NCBI GenBank assembly: GCA_014084085.1
Contig: NPFB01000068.1
Span: 167,956 to 205,075 of the forward strand
Source: Hondaea fermentalgiana
Taxonomy: Eukaryota > Sar > Bigyra > Thraustochytrida > Thraustochytriidae
Length of the DNA stretch: 37,120 nucleotides
Direction of reading: 5' to 3'
Part shown: one piece after another, positions 19,500 to 28,538 of the stretch
Position numbering within the stretch: position 1 is the first letter of the stretch
How the letters are laid out: each line of letters begins with the position of its first letter
The notes under the pieces: model-generated
Told to the model about the DNA's origin: nothing
What the model saw: only the letters and a program-made list of their open reading frames with translations
Databases searched by the model: none
Made by a program: the position numbers and the translations under genes

Positions 19500-22400
19500 C
19501 TAAGCTGACGATTGGCAATTATGATCAACGTCTTCAGCGCTACCGTCTTTGACCTGCGAGGAAAGCCGGTCCTGCAGCTCCCGACTTGCCGTGGCAATTC
19601 GCTGGAAAACGTCGGCGGCCTGAGACTGCAAGTCCGGGTGAAAAGAGACCCATCGATCAGGATGCCACTCCAGCGAGGCCCGATAGTAGGCTTTTCGGAG
19701 TTGCGAGGACGTGGCATTCGCCTCCACACCGAGAATCTCCTCTGCTGACATTTCTTCCGTGGGGACGCCGATGCCTGCGAGTAGTTTTGCAGGTCCGCTC
19801 TTGATATGCAAAAATACGCCATGTGCGATGGGTTGCGGACTGCGCAGCAGCTGCACGCCAATATCCGCGAGCTCATCCTCGCATCCTCGCGCGAGCAGCC
19901 ACCATGCCCACGGACGAGAGACAAAATGCAAGTCAGCTTCGTTCGAGCTCATCGGCGAAGCCCCAAGCTCGCATTGAAGACGCACCGGAATTGATGCGCA
20001 ACGCGACATTGCGCGCAGCGCTTCGTCCATGTCGCGGTGAACAGAGAGCTTGATAATGGACGAGCGAATGTGCGGTAAGGACGCAAAGCTCGCAACAAAC
20101 TCGAAGTCACCCGAAACGTCAATGACACGGACTGTGGGAAAACTAATCCACGCGCCGGGCTCGTACACGACCTCAGTTGTGTCCAAGTTTGCTGCAGGCA
20201 GATATTCGGCAGCACCTACGCGTCGCATTCGAAGCAAGACCTTGAGCTGCTGCGATCCTTCAGGCGACGACGCCTGCGTCGCATTGATAGGAAAGTCAAA
20301 TTGGTCAACAAGCTGGAAAAGGAGAGGACCCAGGTTCTGGCCAGCGAGAAGCTTCCCCGAAGTGATTGTTTCATACAGCTCCCGTGTCTGAATCACTGCA
20401 AGTCTGAAAGGGACGCATGCTGCTTTTCGGCACGTTTCGATTGCGCGACGACTCAGGCCACTCCCGCCTCCCATTGGAGCATGATGTCCAATAAGACCAT
20501 GCGACGCGCATTTTTCTGGTGCACTTTCAACGCCAGACTCGTGAATTGAGCGCTCCGGCTGCCGACACACGGCTAGGGCAAGCATTGTACCACCCATGGG
20601 AAACAACGTTTGCGCACAGGATACGGGACGAAGGTCGGTGGCGTTTTGGCAGAGTTTGATGATCTGACCTCTCGACATGCGCGATAACCTCGTCCCAGCA
20701 GCTGACGCGCATTGGCCAGGGCCGGCACCCGTGGTATCTCTACACAAGATAGTCTTCTCATGCAAACTCCAGGTGAATGGGGCCGCCTGGACGCACGCGA
20801 CTGACGCATTGGCTGTCGGCGTTGCGCAAAAGCTGGCTAAATTACGCTTCTCAAAGTCTCGGGCGCTCGCAAAGACATTGGCGACACAGGAAGGAGCCTC
20901 TTGAGGATCAACACTACAGAGTGAGAGAGCCTCGACTTCATCAATTATGGCCGAGTTGCGCTGCAACTCGGCAAAGCACCGGATGGGGGTTTCAGATGTC
21001 GCGTTCGCGCAAAGACGCGCTGCATTGGTTTGGGCGACACCGATCTCGAGACCAAAGCGAAGGCAAGATGAAATGTCTCGCGAGCGATCCAAGCTTGGAG
21101 CCCCCTCGCAGAGTGTAGTGATCGAAACTGGATTGTCCAGTCCACCATTGGACCCTGCCTGAATGCACCGAGCAATACGTGCATTGCGCTCAGACGAAGA
21201 CCGTGCACAGAGTCTCAACGCCTGCGTTGTCGAAAACGCCGGCGATAGCGTCTGGAGGCACGCCACTGTGGGATTGTCTTGCGATTCACCACCGCAAACA
21301 CGGGCAATCTCAGCGATGGAAAATCCTCGTTGCGAGGTTGCGTGAGCGCATTCTGGCGACACGGATGCCCGCACAAGCATCGCAATTTCCGAGGGCTTTA
21401 CTCCCAAGACTTCTGCCAGCTGCGCAGCCCGTTGCGCTCGTTCTGCTCCTGACATCGTGACAAAACTGTCCTTTTCTTCACCCGGCTTGCACAGCTGAAT
21501 CACGGCGCGCTTGGTGACACGTTTGACCTTGGCTTCAATCCCGTCAATGACGCATCGCGCAACAGCGTCGCCATCATCTGTGACAGCCTGGCATGCCTGG
21601 ACAATGAGCTCATCATCGAGCCGTGTGGATGACTTGAGGACCGACGCACATGTGGCTGGTGCGGGAAACTCACTGCCCAGGCAGAGACGCTCTCGGAACG
21701 GCGTCCCGAGGGGTGCCTGGACCACGCAATCTGTTATCGCTCGCGTTCCATTCGGAACACTTGTACACAGGTCGACAAGCGTGCCACTTTCCGCTTTGGC
21801 AGCGCCTATAAGTTGCTTATGGGCCATCACACAGTCAACAGCGTCGAGTCCATAGGCTGCACGAAGGCAGAGCTCTTCGAGTCGGGTTTGCGGGCGGTCA
21901 AAAACGCGTGCTTTGAGAAGCGGCCTGCCCGCCACAAGACACGCCGCGGGGTCTCGTCGTTCAATTCCGAGGTCCATCGGGGCTTTTTCTTGAGTGCAAA
22001 TGTCCAAAATGCGGTCGTCTGCAATGTGGAATTTGCCCGCCACATTGGCCTTTCGCAGCTGCGTGGCACATTGCGCGGGGTAAGAGTCTTTTGCAGTGAC
22101 GCAAAGCTGCGCAGCAAATGAGGGGTGAAGCTTTTTCGCAACGGCATCAGCGAAACAGTCCGCGGGACCATGGCAATGCGCTGCTGGTGGACTTTGACAC
22201 GCCAGCGCACCAAAATTTGCCACTTGCGCGAGTTCTGGGCGCGAGATGGCACGGTGCAGCGCCTCCACACAGCAAATTCCGGCGAGCGAGTCCTTTGCGC
22301 ACGTGGACAGGAGCGTGCTTGCCTCATCGGAGTTGAGAACAAAACCCAACTTGTAGGCCCGCTGCAAACAGTAGCTTGGCCCCGTGTCCCGAGCACCTGT

Positions 22401-23705
22401 GCAGAGGTCAAGAAGCAAGTTCGTCGAAAGTGTGCTGTCAACTTTTGCTGCATCGGCAAGACATCGCAGCTGCATATCTCCAGAGATGCCCCTGGCTCGC
22501 TCGGGCGAGCGGCAGAGTGCAAGCGCAGCCTCGAGAGGTGGGTTACGCTGGCGAAATGAACGCATGCACTTTGCGCGCGCGGCGCCATGCTCTTCTGCCC
22601 TTGACCACGAGCCATCTGCCTGACAGAGGCGGAGCATGTCTGAAAGCGATATTGGTGCGTTGGAGCGCAACATGTCGCGAATACAGGTGCTCGGTCCTGT
22701 CTGCGAAGTCGAGGTTTCCGAGGTTGTCCCATTGCAGAGTGCAAGTCGGGACATTGTTTCGACTTGCTGCGGGGTCTGCTTTACGCACTTGAGACGGCCG
22801 GCGGCGGCTTCGCTCGAGTCAACGCCAGCGCACAAAGAAGCCCGATCGAGCATTGTATAGGAACTTGACAGCTGCTGCCATTGATTTTGCGCGAGACAAG
22901 CCACAGGCGCGTCAGATGTTGCATCTTTGCAGGCGCGAAGCGTGGTACTTTCGTCGTGATTTGCCTTCACTGCGTTCCACGCACAGCGACCCGGCTCGGA
23001 AGACTTGGCGCCTCTGCAAATGGCTGCGCAAAGGCTCGGGGAAATGTTGCCACATGCTGAAACGCACTGCCCTGGAGCAAGTGTGTCTGCGCCCTGACAA
23101 ACTCGGACTACCTCTGAGGCGGCGAGCGCACGATTTCCAGTGCTTGCCGTCTCGGCGCAGGCGGCAGCTGCTCGTTCAGGTAGCCGGCAGAGCTCAACAG
23201 CGTAGTCGGTATGAAAGGAAGCCAGTCGGAGCGCTTTCCTGGCACATGAGGCTCTTGAGGCGCCTGCGCCTTGTGGTGTCATGGCGCATAGACTAGCCAC
23301 CTGGAATTTGGAGAAGCTTGGGTCTTCGCGCATAAGATTGGCACACTGCCCAACGGCAGAAGAGCTGGCGCCTGCGCAGAGTCGGATCACGTCCCGTTTG
23401 TTCCACGCAGCATTGGACATTGATTGAACGCAGTGTTCTACATCAAGAGCACTTGTTGCGTCTGCGCAGAGCTCGATGAGCTCGGACTGACCAAAGACGT
23501 CTGCCAAGGCGGCGACACAGCTTACGGCCTCGGCGCTGGCGTCAGGTCCTTGCGCACAAAGTCGGCGCCGATGCGCCATGGACCAGGCTGCCAAAGATGG
23601 GGCATTTCCGCATGGATTCGGCAGCCCGTGACTTTGAGCAAAGGTCTCCTGCACTGTCACGGCGGCGATGGCCATCACCACGGTCAAGCTCGCAATGGCT
23701 CGCAT
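19500..23705 (-). CDS. Secreted or lumenal Cys-repeat protein with C-terminal J domain
   Basis: 1401 residues in one exon. The ATG at 23705 is chosen because it starts a signal peptide (MRAIASLTVVMAIAAVTVQE, cleavage about residue 23); the upstream in-frame extension has only a GTG and is basic. Residues about 30-1050 hold roughly 30 imperfect repeats of 28-38 residues, each with two cysteines in the form LC-x-GA-x(3-4)-P-x(2)-C, for example EVVRVCQGADTLAPGQC and QIIKLCQNATDLRPVSC. The regular Cys pairs suggest one disulphide per repeat. A non-repeat region of about 270 residues follows, then a J domain (about 1318-1380) with AEEILGVEANATSSQLRKAY and an intact HPD in LEWHPDRW. J domains stimulate Hsp70 ATPases. 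With a signal peptide and no later membrane segment, the partner would be the ER Hsp70 (inference). No KDEL-type end (CQSSA), so retention is unclear. Tail-to-tail with ATG1 (152 nt), head-to-head with TMEM231. Confidence 0.85.
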   Translation of the reverse strand: MRAIASLTVVMAIAAVTVQETFAQSHGLPNPCGNAPSLAAWSMAHRRRLCAQGPDASAEAVSCVAALADVFGQSELIELCADATSALDVEHCVQSMSNAAWNKRDVIRLCAGASSSAVGQCANLMREDPSFSKFQVASLCAMTPQGAGASRASCARKALRLASFHTDYAVELCRLPERAAAACAETASTGNRALAASEVVRVCQGADTLAPGQCVSACGNISPSLCAAICRGAKSSEPGRCAWNAVKANHDESTTLRACKDATSDAPVACLAQNQWQQLSSSYTMLDRASLCAGVDSSEAAAGRLKCVKQTPQQVETMSRLALCNGTTSETSTSQTGPSTCIRDMLRSNAPISLSDMLRLCQADGSWSRAEEHGAARAKCMRSFRQRNPPLEAALALCRSPERARGISGDMQLRCLADAAKVDSTLSTNLLLDLCTGARDTGPSYCLQRAYKLGFVLNSDEASTLLSTCAKDSLAGICCVEALHRAISRPELAQVANFGALACQSPPAAHCHGPADCFADAVAKKLHPSFAAQLCVTAKDSYPAQCATQLRKANVAGKFHIADDRILDICTQEKAPMDLGIERRDPAACLVAGRPLLKARVFDRPQTRLEELCLRAAYGLDAVDCVMAHKQLIGAAKAESGTLVDLCTSVPNGTRAITDCVVQAPLGTPFRERLCLGSEFPAPATCASVLKSSTRLDDELIVQACQAVTDDGDAVARCVIDGIEAKVKRVTKRAVIQLCKPGEEKDSFVTMSGAERAQRAAQLAEVLGVKPSEIAMLVRASVSPECAHATSQRGFSIAEIARVCGGESQDNPTVACLQTLSPAFSTTQALRLCARSSSERNARIARCIQAGSNGGLDNPVSITTLCEGAPSLDRSRDISSCLRFGLEIGVAQTNAARLCANATSETPIRCFAELQRNSAIIDEVEALSLCSVDPQEAPSCVANVFASARDFEKRNLASFCATPTANASVACVQAAPFTWSLHEKTILCRDTTGAGPGQCASAAGTRLSRMSRGQIIKLCQNATDLRPVSCAQTLFPMGGTMLALAVCRQPERSIHESGVESAPEKCASHGLIGHHAPMGGGSGLSRRAIETCRKAACVPFRLAVIQTRELYETITSGKLLAGQNLGPLLFQLVDQFDFPINATQASSPEGSQQLKVLLRMRRVGAAEYLPAANLDTTEVVYEPGAWISFPTVRVIDVSGDFEFVASFASLPHIRSSIIKLSVHRDMDEALRAMSRCASIPVRLQCELGASPMSSNEADLHFVSRPWAWWLLARGCEDELADIGVQLLRSPQPIAHGVFLHIKSGPAKLLAGIGVPTEEMSAEEILGVEANATSSQLRKAYYRASLEWHPDRWVSFHPDLQSQAADVFQRIATASRELQDRLSSQVKDGSAEDVDHNCQSSA

Positions 23706-24388
23706 TGTGCTCGTCGCTCTCTGCGGCCGGCCACAACGCTGACTTGACCTGTTTCGTTTTGCTTTCGTCTTTGCCTCGTCAACTTTCACTTCTCGCGAGC
23801 GTGCGTGGATACCGCACGTCTCTCTTCCCGGTCAGGCAACGGCACTCCGCAGAGTTTACACGAACGCGCGGCGTCGTAGGTGAGCGGCCCCAATCCGTGA
23901 CAGCCCAGTATCGAGCGAGTTCGCTCACTCTTGCTCGTGGTCCAAAGAAGCAGGTCAAGCAAGTCACCTTTCCTATTCCCCCCTCGAGCCCCGAGTCCGC
24001 TCAAAGTCCGCGTTTACTAGTGCCGCATGCCACAGATACTTGAATAGTCCTCTTTGGGACGATACCATACCCGAGTCTGTCTGACTGTGAGTCCGAGTCC
24101 TGACTGTCTGTGAGTCCGAGTCCGAGTCGGAGACTCAGCGTCCCAAACTGGTTCAACGGTAAAGTGTCCCAAAATAGCATTTTCTTTTTCTGCTGTTGCT
24201 CTTGTCTTGCGTCGCGCAGACCCAGGCCGCAGCGCAGCACTTCGCGCAATAACAAAGGGGCGCGCGGTACGCCTCGTCTTGCACGCGACGCGGGCGCAAC
24301 GTGAGCGCGACGACCGCAAGGTCAAGCCTCAAGAAAAGAGAAGGCAAGTTCTGTGCGATTGCGTCCGTCCAGCAGGAATCTATCCGCC
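23706..24388. promoter_or_regulatory. Divergent promoter region between the J-domain gene and TMEM231
   Basis: 683 nt separate the two start codons. A GAGTCC hexamer repeat occupies about 24088-24130, with GACTGTCTGTGAGTCC and GAGTCCGAGTCCGAGTC words. No RFX-type X-box, expected for some ciliary genes, was recognised by eye. Confidence 0.4.
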
Positions 24389-25366
24389 ATGGTGACGGTG
24401 TTTTCCGAGCCCGTGCAGAGGCGATACACGGCGCCGGCGTGCTCGCTTTCATTCTGCTTTAGTCTGGCGACGCTCGTAGGTGCCGTCCTTGCACCCTTTT
24501 ACGTTGCGTTCGCCTCGCGAAACTTTTGGCTGAAAAAGGGCACGCTCTGGGAGCAGCCGCAGCTGCAGTTCAAGTATGACATGCTCTTGTTGCTGCATGG
24601 GATCTCGGAAAGCGACGGCGAAACACAGACGTGGGCGTGGGCCTCGAACGAAGACGTGCGCGACGTGTACGAACCTTATTTGCGCGCGCCCCTGATTCGA
24701 GCGTGGCCAGAAGATGACAACCTTGACGGCCTTGCGGACCGCTGGACTTTGGCTGTACACATGCCGCTCGACGCGGACGAAAAGGTCATGCACGTGCAGG
24801 CCGTGGCAGCTTTTGATTATTCTTTGCTCGGTTCAGCAGAGCTCGACATGGATGGACTCGTGTACGTGGATTACAGCAGCCCATTACCGGGGCGCGGGTT
24901 GCAGGTGGAGGGCGAGGCGAGGTTGCATCAGAGGGCGCCGTTGTCAGTGCGACGGGCGAACGCGAACCCGATGTTGCGCTTTAACGCCGGGCGTGGTCTG
25001 GCCTCCATGCGATCATCATCAGTGGGGGCGATGATGGCAAGCTATGCAAAGCGAAACTTTACCATGGTGCTTGCGAATGAGTACAAGGTGTGGGAGGTCT
25101 CGCGCGGCGCCGACTCGTTCCAGTCGACAGCAGGTGGCTTTGCTCTCAACTTGACCGTGCACGTCCCGGTAGACGAGCTCACATACACGCCTGACCTGGC
25201 AGAGGTGCTCAAATTCGCCTGGATTCAATATCTTGCGCTGTTTGCGCTGTTTTTCGCCTTAATCTATGCAATCAGGCAATTTGTCTTTTCCAACCAGGTG
25301 CTGGAGACGCTGGTGGAGAGCGAAAGTCGAGCTAAACACGTCCAGTTCAAGGAGCATCGCTTCTGA
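24389..25366 (+). CDS. TMEM231: Transmembrane protein 231, ciliary transition zone
   Basis: 325 residues from the ATG at 24389 (CCGCCATGG context). It has the full layout of the family: an N-terminal FSEPVQRRYTAPACS, a first membrane segment (about residues 20-42), then SRNFWLKKGTLWEQPQLQFK, the counterpart of the conserved HGFWLK...EQP stretch in animals. A lumenal or extracellular domain of about 230 residues includes DNLDGLADRWTLAVHMPL and RNFTMVLANEYKVW. The second membrane segment (about 276-297) sits in LKFAWIQYLALFALFFALIY, followed by the family's FVFSNQVLETLV tail. TMEM231 belongs to the MKS/B9 complex, which gates membrane-protein entry at the base of cilia, so its presence says this organism makes flagellated cells. 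Length is close to the animal protein. Stop codons of this gene and eS10 are 84 nt apart. Confidence 0.93.
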   Translation: MVTVFSEPVQRRYTAPACSLSFCFSLATLVGAVLAPFYVAFASRNFWLKKGTLWEQPQLQFKYDMLLLLHGISESDGETQTWAWASNEDVRDVYEPYLRAPLIRAWPEDDNLDGLADRWTLAVHMPLDADEKVMHVQAVAAFDYSLLGSAELDMDGLVYVDYSSPLPGRGLQVEGEARLHQRAPLSVRRANANPMLRFNAGRGLASMRSSSVGAMMASYAKRNFTMVLANEYKVWEVSRGADSFQSTAGGFALNLTVHVPVDELTYTPDLAEVLKFAWIQYLALFALFFALIYAIRQFVFSNQVLETLVESESRAKHVQFKEHRF

Positions 25367-25450
25367 GCGGGACGAGACGCCAAGAAGATCAATGTTTTTG
25401 TTTCAGATTTTCCCAGGATAGAAGAGTAGTTATGTGGTAATACCTATGCT

Positions 25451-26333
25451 TTACTGGCCACGGCCAAAGCCACCCTCCCTCCGGTAGTTGTCGCCGCCGA
25501 AGCCGCCACCGCCGCGGCCAAAGCCACCATCGCGGAAGCGGGGGTTGAAGTCACGGCCGGCACCACCGTCCTTGGAGAAGCCGCCGCGCTCGCCGTACCT
25601 GTCACCGCCAAAGGCGCCACGAGCATCGCCGCTGCCGAAGCCGCCAGGGCCGGCGGGGCGGGCAGCCTGGGCCTGCTGCTTCTTGTGAGTCTGCGGCACG
25701 ATCTCCTCGGGGAGGTGGAGGAATTCCCTGAGGTAGGCGATACCCTCCTCCGTAAGGTACCAGTAGTACCACTGCCAGTTGAAGGTCTCGCGCACGTAGC
25801 CGCGGGACTTGAGCGAGGTCATCATCTTGATGACAATGAGGTTAGAAACATCGATGGACTCGTGCTTGGGCTTGACGAAGTCCTTCTGGGCCACAACAAC
25901 ACCCTCTGTGTGTGTACACGTGTACGTTTCGCAATGAAGAGGAGCAACAAGATCAGCAAGCAGCATCGTCATTGTCGTCGTCAAGGTCACATTTTCAAAA
26001 GTCAGTCTTCTCCTCCTTTTTTCTTAGGAAACCCTCTCCTGCGCTCCCTCTACCTCTCTCTCGCCTGCATGCCTGCCTGCCTGCCTGCCTGCCCGCACGC
26101 AAGCAAGCACGCAAGCAAGCACGCAAGCAAGCAAGCAAGCCATCCCGCGCGGCCTGCTGGCTGCCTTCGCCGTGGCCTTTCGTTCATTCCTCCATCCCCT
26201 CGCAGCCGCACGCCTCATCCCGCGACGCGGCGGACGCGCAGCCCTCGTGCGTGGCGGACGCGACGTCGGCGGAGCACGTACCCTTGAAGAGGTGCGAGTA
26301 CACCGCGAGGCGGTCCTTCTTGGAGACGAGCAT
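25451..26333 (-). CDS. RPS10: 40S ribosomal protein S10 (eS10)
   Basis: Two exons: 26333-26282 (MLVSKKDRLAVYSHLFK plus one base) and 25905-25451. The 376-nt intron 26281-25906 has donor GTACGT and acceptor CACACAG; splicing gives FK-EG-VVVAQKDF. Product 168 residues, normal for the family. The plectin/S10 winged-helix domain (about 1-98) shows MMTSLKSRGYVRETFNWQWY, YWYLTEEGIAYLREFLHLPE and EIVPQTHKK. The tail is an RGG-like run (GGFGRGGGGFGG), glycine-richer than in animals but typical of the family's disordered end. It is a component of the small-subunit head. The intron carries a GCCT/AAGC tetranucleotide tract. It shares its upstream region head-to-head with uL14, an obvious arrangement for co-expression. 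Confidence 0.95.
26069..26141 (+). repeat. GCCT / AAGC tetranucleotide tract inside the eS10 intron
   Basis: About five GCCT units are followed by alternating CAAG/CACG units. The same words recur in spacers near 6400, 12880 and 15420. Together they can pair partly with themselves. Confidence 0.8.
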
Positions 26334-26483
26334 CTTGCCGGGCTCTGCGACGCCGCTGGGTCTTCTGCTCTCGACTCCGTTCTGCTCCTCGCCGCCGCCG
26401 CTTCTCTCCTCCCCTCTTTCCCTCCCTCCCCTTCCTCGCGCCTCTCTCTCTTTGCTCTCTTGCCCGCCTTCGCCGCCTTTGCG

Positions 26484-26543
26484 CACTTGCCGCCGCGCAT
26501 ACTCCACTCGCCGCCGCGCATAGCCCACTTGCCGCCGCCCATT
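26484..26543 (-). repeat. Inverted copy of the 21-bp array
   Basis: Three units read CACTTGCCGCCGCGCATA, CACTCGCCGCCGCGCATA and CACTTGCCGCCGCCCATT, starting at 26484, 26505 and 26526. They are the reverse complement of the units at 26989-27119, so the two arrays face each other. Confidence 0.8.
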
Positions 26544-26666
26544 CCGCGCTTGCGCCCCCGCACGCACTGCCGCGATCGACGCCGCAAGTGCCGCAAACGC
26601 AGCCCGCAAGTCGGCTATGCGCGCCGCAAGTCGGCGCGCCCTCGCCGCCCGCCGGCGAAATTAGTA

Positions 26667-26711
26667 CCCTAACCCTATGGGTGGGGGCGCGCGGCGGGGC
26701 TAGGGTTAGGG
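26667..26711. promoter_or_regulatory. Inverted telomere-like motifs (telo-box-like)
   Basis: CCCTAACCCTA (26667-26677) and TAGGGTTAGGG (26701-26711) form a perfect 11-bp inverted repeat with a 23-nt G-rich spacer. In plants, AAACCCTAA telo-boxes are known in ribosomal protein promoters, so a regulatory role here is plausible by analogy. Fewer than two full hexamers on each side argue against a real telomere. Confidence 0.6.
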
Positions 26712-26988
26712 CTTTGAAGGGGGCGGGAGCACGCGGGAGAACGGGAGGGAACGCGGCGCGGGGCGCGGGAGAGGTGCGCGGGGGCCTCCGGGTAAATGGG
26801 GGAAGGCGATGGATAAAGGGCGTCGGGAGAATCAGAGGGGGGTAGGTAGGGAGAGAGAGCGTGGGGCAGGGAGGACAGCGGGCGCAAGTGGGTTATCGGC
26901 GGTGGAGTCGACTTGCGGGTGCGCATTGTCCACTTGCGCCGGAGAGAGCGGCACTGTGGCCCGCGCCGCGAGTGAGGTGCCGTCGGCG

Positions 26989-27119
26989 GCAAGTGGGTTA
27001 TGCGCGGCGGCAAGTGGGCTATGCGCGGCGCGGCGAGTTCGCCGCCGGCGGCAAGTGGGGAACGCGCGGCCGCAAGTGAAGTATGCGCGGCGGCAAGTGC
27101 GGAATGCGCGGCGCAAGGG
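26989..27119 (+). repeat. 21-bp tandem array in the ribosomal-protein promoter
   Basis: Consensus GGCAAGTGGGCTATGCGCG. GCAAGTG starts at 26989, 27010, 27051, 27072 and 27093, with degenerate copies at 27033 (GCGAGTT) and 27113 (GCAAGGG). Steps are 21 bp or about twice that. The inverted counterpart is at 26484-26543. Confidence 0.8.
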
Positions 27120-27592
27120 CCCGCGCGGCGCGCGTCGCCACTCCGATTGCGAGACCGAGAAAAGGCGCCCCCGCCCGGCGCCCATCAATCTGCGGCGGCC
27201 AGACCAATCAGACTCGAGTCGAGACTTCGCAGCGTACGTGGCCGCGCGGGCGGGAGAGACGCCGCGCGCGGGCGGCGGCTGCGCGCGGCGCGGCGGGCGG
27301 AGAGCCGCGGCGGGCGGGGAGCCGTGCGCGGCGCGCGCAGCTCCCGCGGCCTCGCGGCGGAGGCGCGGGATGGATGGATGCCGCGCGACGACGGCTACCG
27401 CGACCGCGACGAGCACGAGGAGGAGGACTACCGCGAGAGCTAGCTGGCTGGCTGGCTGGCTTGCCGTGGCGGTGGCGGGAGAGGAGGGGAGAGGAGAAGG
27501 CGAAGGAGGAGGACGAAGAGGACTGACGTAGGACGGAACGCTTTCGTGGATGCAGACAGTAGGGAAAGGGTTAAGCACACCTCTTCAGCAAG

Positions 27593-28202
27593 ATGCCCAC
27601 CCGTGGACGCGCCGGTGCCGCCGGCACCAAGTACCGGATGACCGTCGGTCTTCCGACCGCGGCCCTCCTCAACTGCGCCGACAACACCGGTGCCAAGAAC
27701 CTCGTAAGTGCTTTATAATTTCTTATGCAGCTGGCGGTGACCTTCCTGGCGAGATGTACTCGAGCAGAGAAGCTCCTCCCCTGTCAGCTGGGCTGTGCTT
27801 CCGCGCCATGACTTTGACCGATCCGGGCACGGATAATGAACCTTGGACTAACTCTCGATGGTTACCTCGTTGCCTGACATGTAACAACAGTACGTCGTCG
27901 CCGTGACCAACATCCGCGGCCGCCTGAATCGTCTCCCGGCTGCCAGCGTCGGTGACATGATCCTGTGCTCCGTGAAGAAGGGCAAGCCCGAGCTCCGCAA
28001 GAAGATGATGCCCGGTATTGTCGTCCGCCAGCGCAAGGCTTGGCGCCGAAAGGACGGTACCTACATTTACTTCGAGGACAACGCCGGTGTCATCGTCAAC
28101 CCCAAGGGTGAGATGAAGGGCTCCGCCATCACTGGCCCCGTCGGCAAGGAGTGCGCTGACCTCTGGCCCCGTATTGCAAGCAACGCTGGCTCCATCGTTT
28201 AA
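27593..28202 (+). CDS. RPL23: 60S ribosomal protein L23 (uL14)
   Basis: Two exons: 27593-27703 and 27891-28202. The 187-nt intron has donor GTAAGT and acceptor AACAG; splicing gives [14 protein letters not shown]. Product 140 residues, exactly the usual eukaryotic length. Conserved segments: [75 protein letters not shown] and [20 protein letters not shown]. uL14 sits at the subunit interface near the GTPase centre and the eIF6 site. It diverges from eS10 across the shared promoter. An exon 1 of 37 codons followed by an intron is common in ribosomal protein genes. Confidence 0.98.
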
Positions 28203-28538
28203 ACAACTTATCCGCTATGCATGCACACTGTTTCGCTCACCTTGGTCTTTTGCTTGTCTTCGCTTTTTCTTGTATCTTGTCATCTCGTCTTGTTTATCAT
28301 TTTCGCCCAAACGAACACCCCAAAAGCAAGGTAGGGGATTCATTCGCAACTGAAGGAATACAGACGTCTTTGCGCTAATTTTTATTTGTTACAAAAAAAA
28401 TCCGTGGGTCCATTCTTCGCATTACTGGAAAGACCATCCTGATAATGCGCACGTGCAAGTCTTGTGCTAAGAGAATGAGGATATTGTCTTTAAAAAAAAA
28501 ATAACACCTGGCTGGCTGATGGGTGAATCTATGTCTTT
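28203..28538. other. 3' spacer between uL14 and SBP2
   Basis: 336 nt between two facing stop codons. T-rich after uL14, with A tracts near 28394 and 28491. No gene or RNA recognised; it should hold both polyadenylation sites. Confidence 0.6.

Larger units (their letters stand above)
26334..27592. promoter_or_regulatory. Shared divergent promoter of eS10 and uL14
   Basis: 1259 nt of very GC-rich DNA between the two start codons. Left part: CACTTGCCGCCGCGCATA-type units at 26484, 26505 and 26526 (21-bp period). Centre: a telomere-like inverted repeat at 26667-26711. Right part: the reverse complement of the same unit, GGCAAGTGGGCTATGCGCG type, with GCAAGTG at 26989, 27010, 27051, 27072 and 27093. 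Single forward or reverse copies also occur near 26583, 26605, 26885 and 26930. The mirror layout and the constant 21-bp step suggest a binding array serving both genes. That is inference; no such element is known to me by name. Confidence 0.6.

Noticed and set aside
21827..22744. 305-residue minus-strand frame inside the Cys-repeat gene
   Set aside because: Shadow of the 1401-residue frame on the same strand, which has regular Cys spacing and domains at both ends.
26667..26711. True telomere or subtelomere
   Set aside because: Only short TTAGGG-type motifs, in inverted orientation, between two housekeeping genes.
26484..27119. CRISPR-like array
   Set aside because: The units are contiguous with no unique spacers, and the genome is eukaryotic.
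26466..27540. Open frames through the 21-bp arrays that read as heptapeptide repeats (GGKWAMR type)
   Set aside because: 21 bp is a multiple of three, so any frame stays open. They overlap the eS10 first exon in antisense or sit in the uL14 upstream region, and the array reverses orientation midway.
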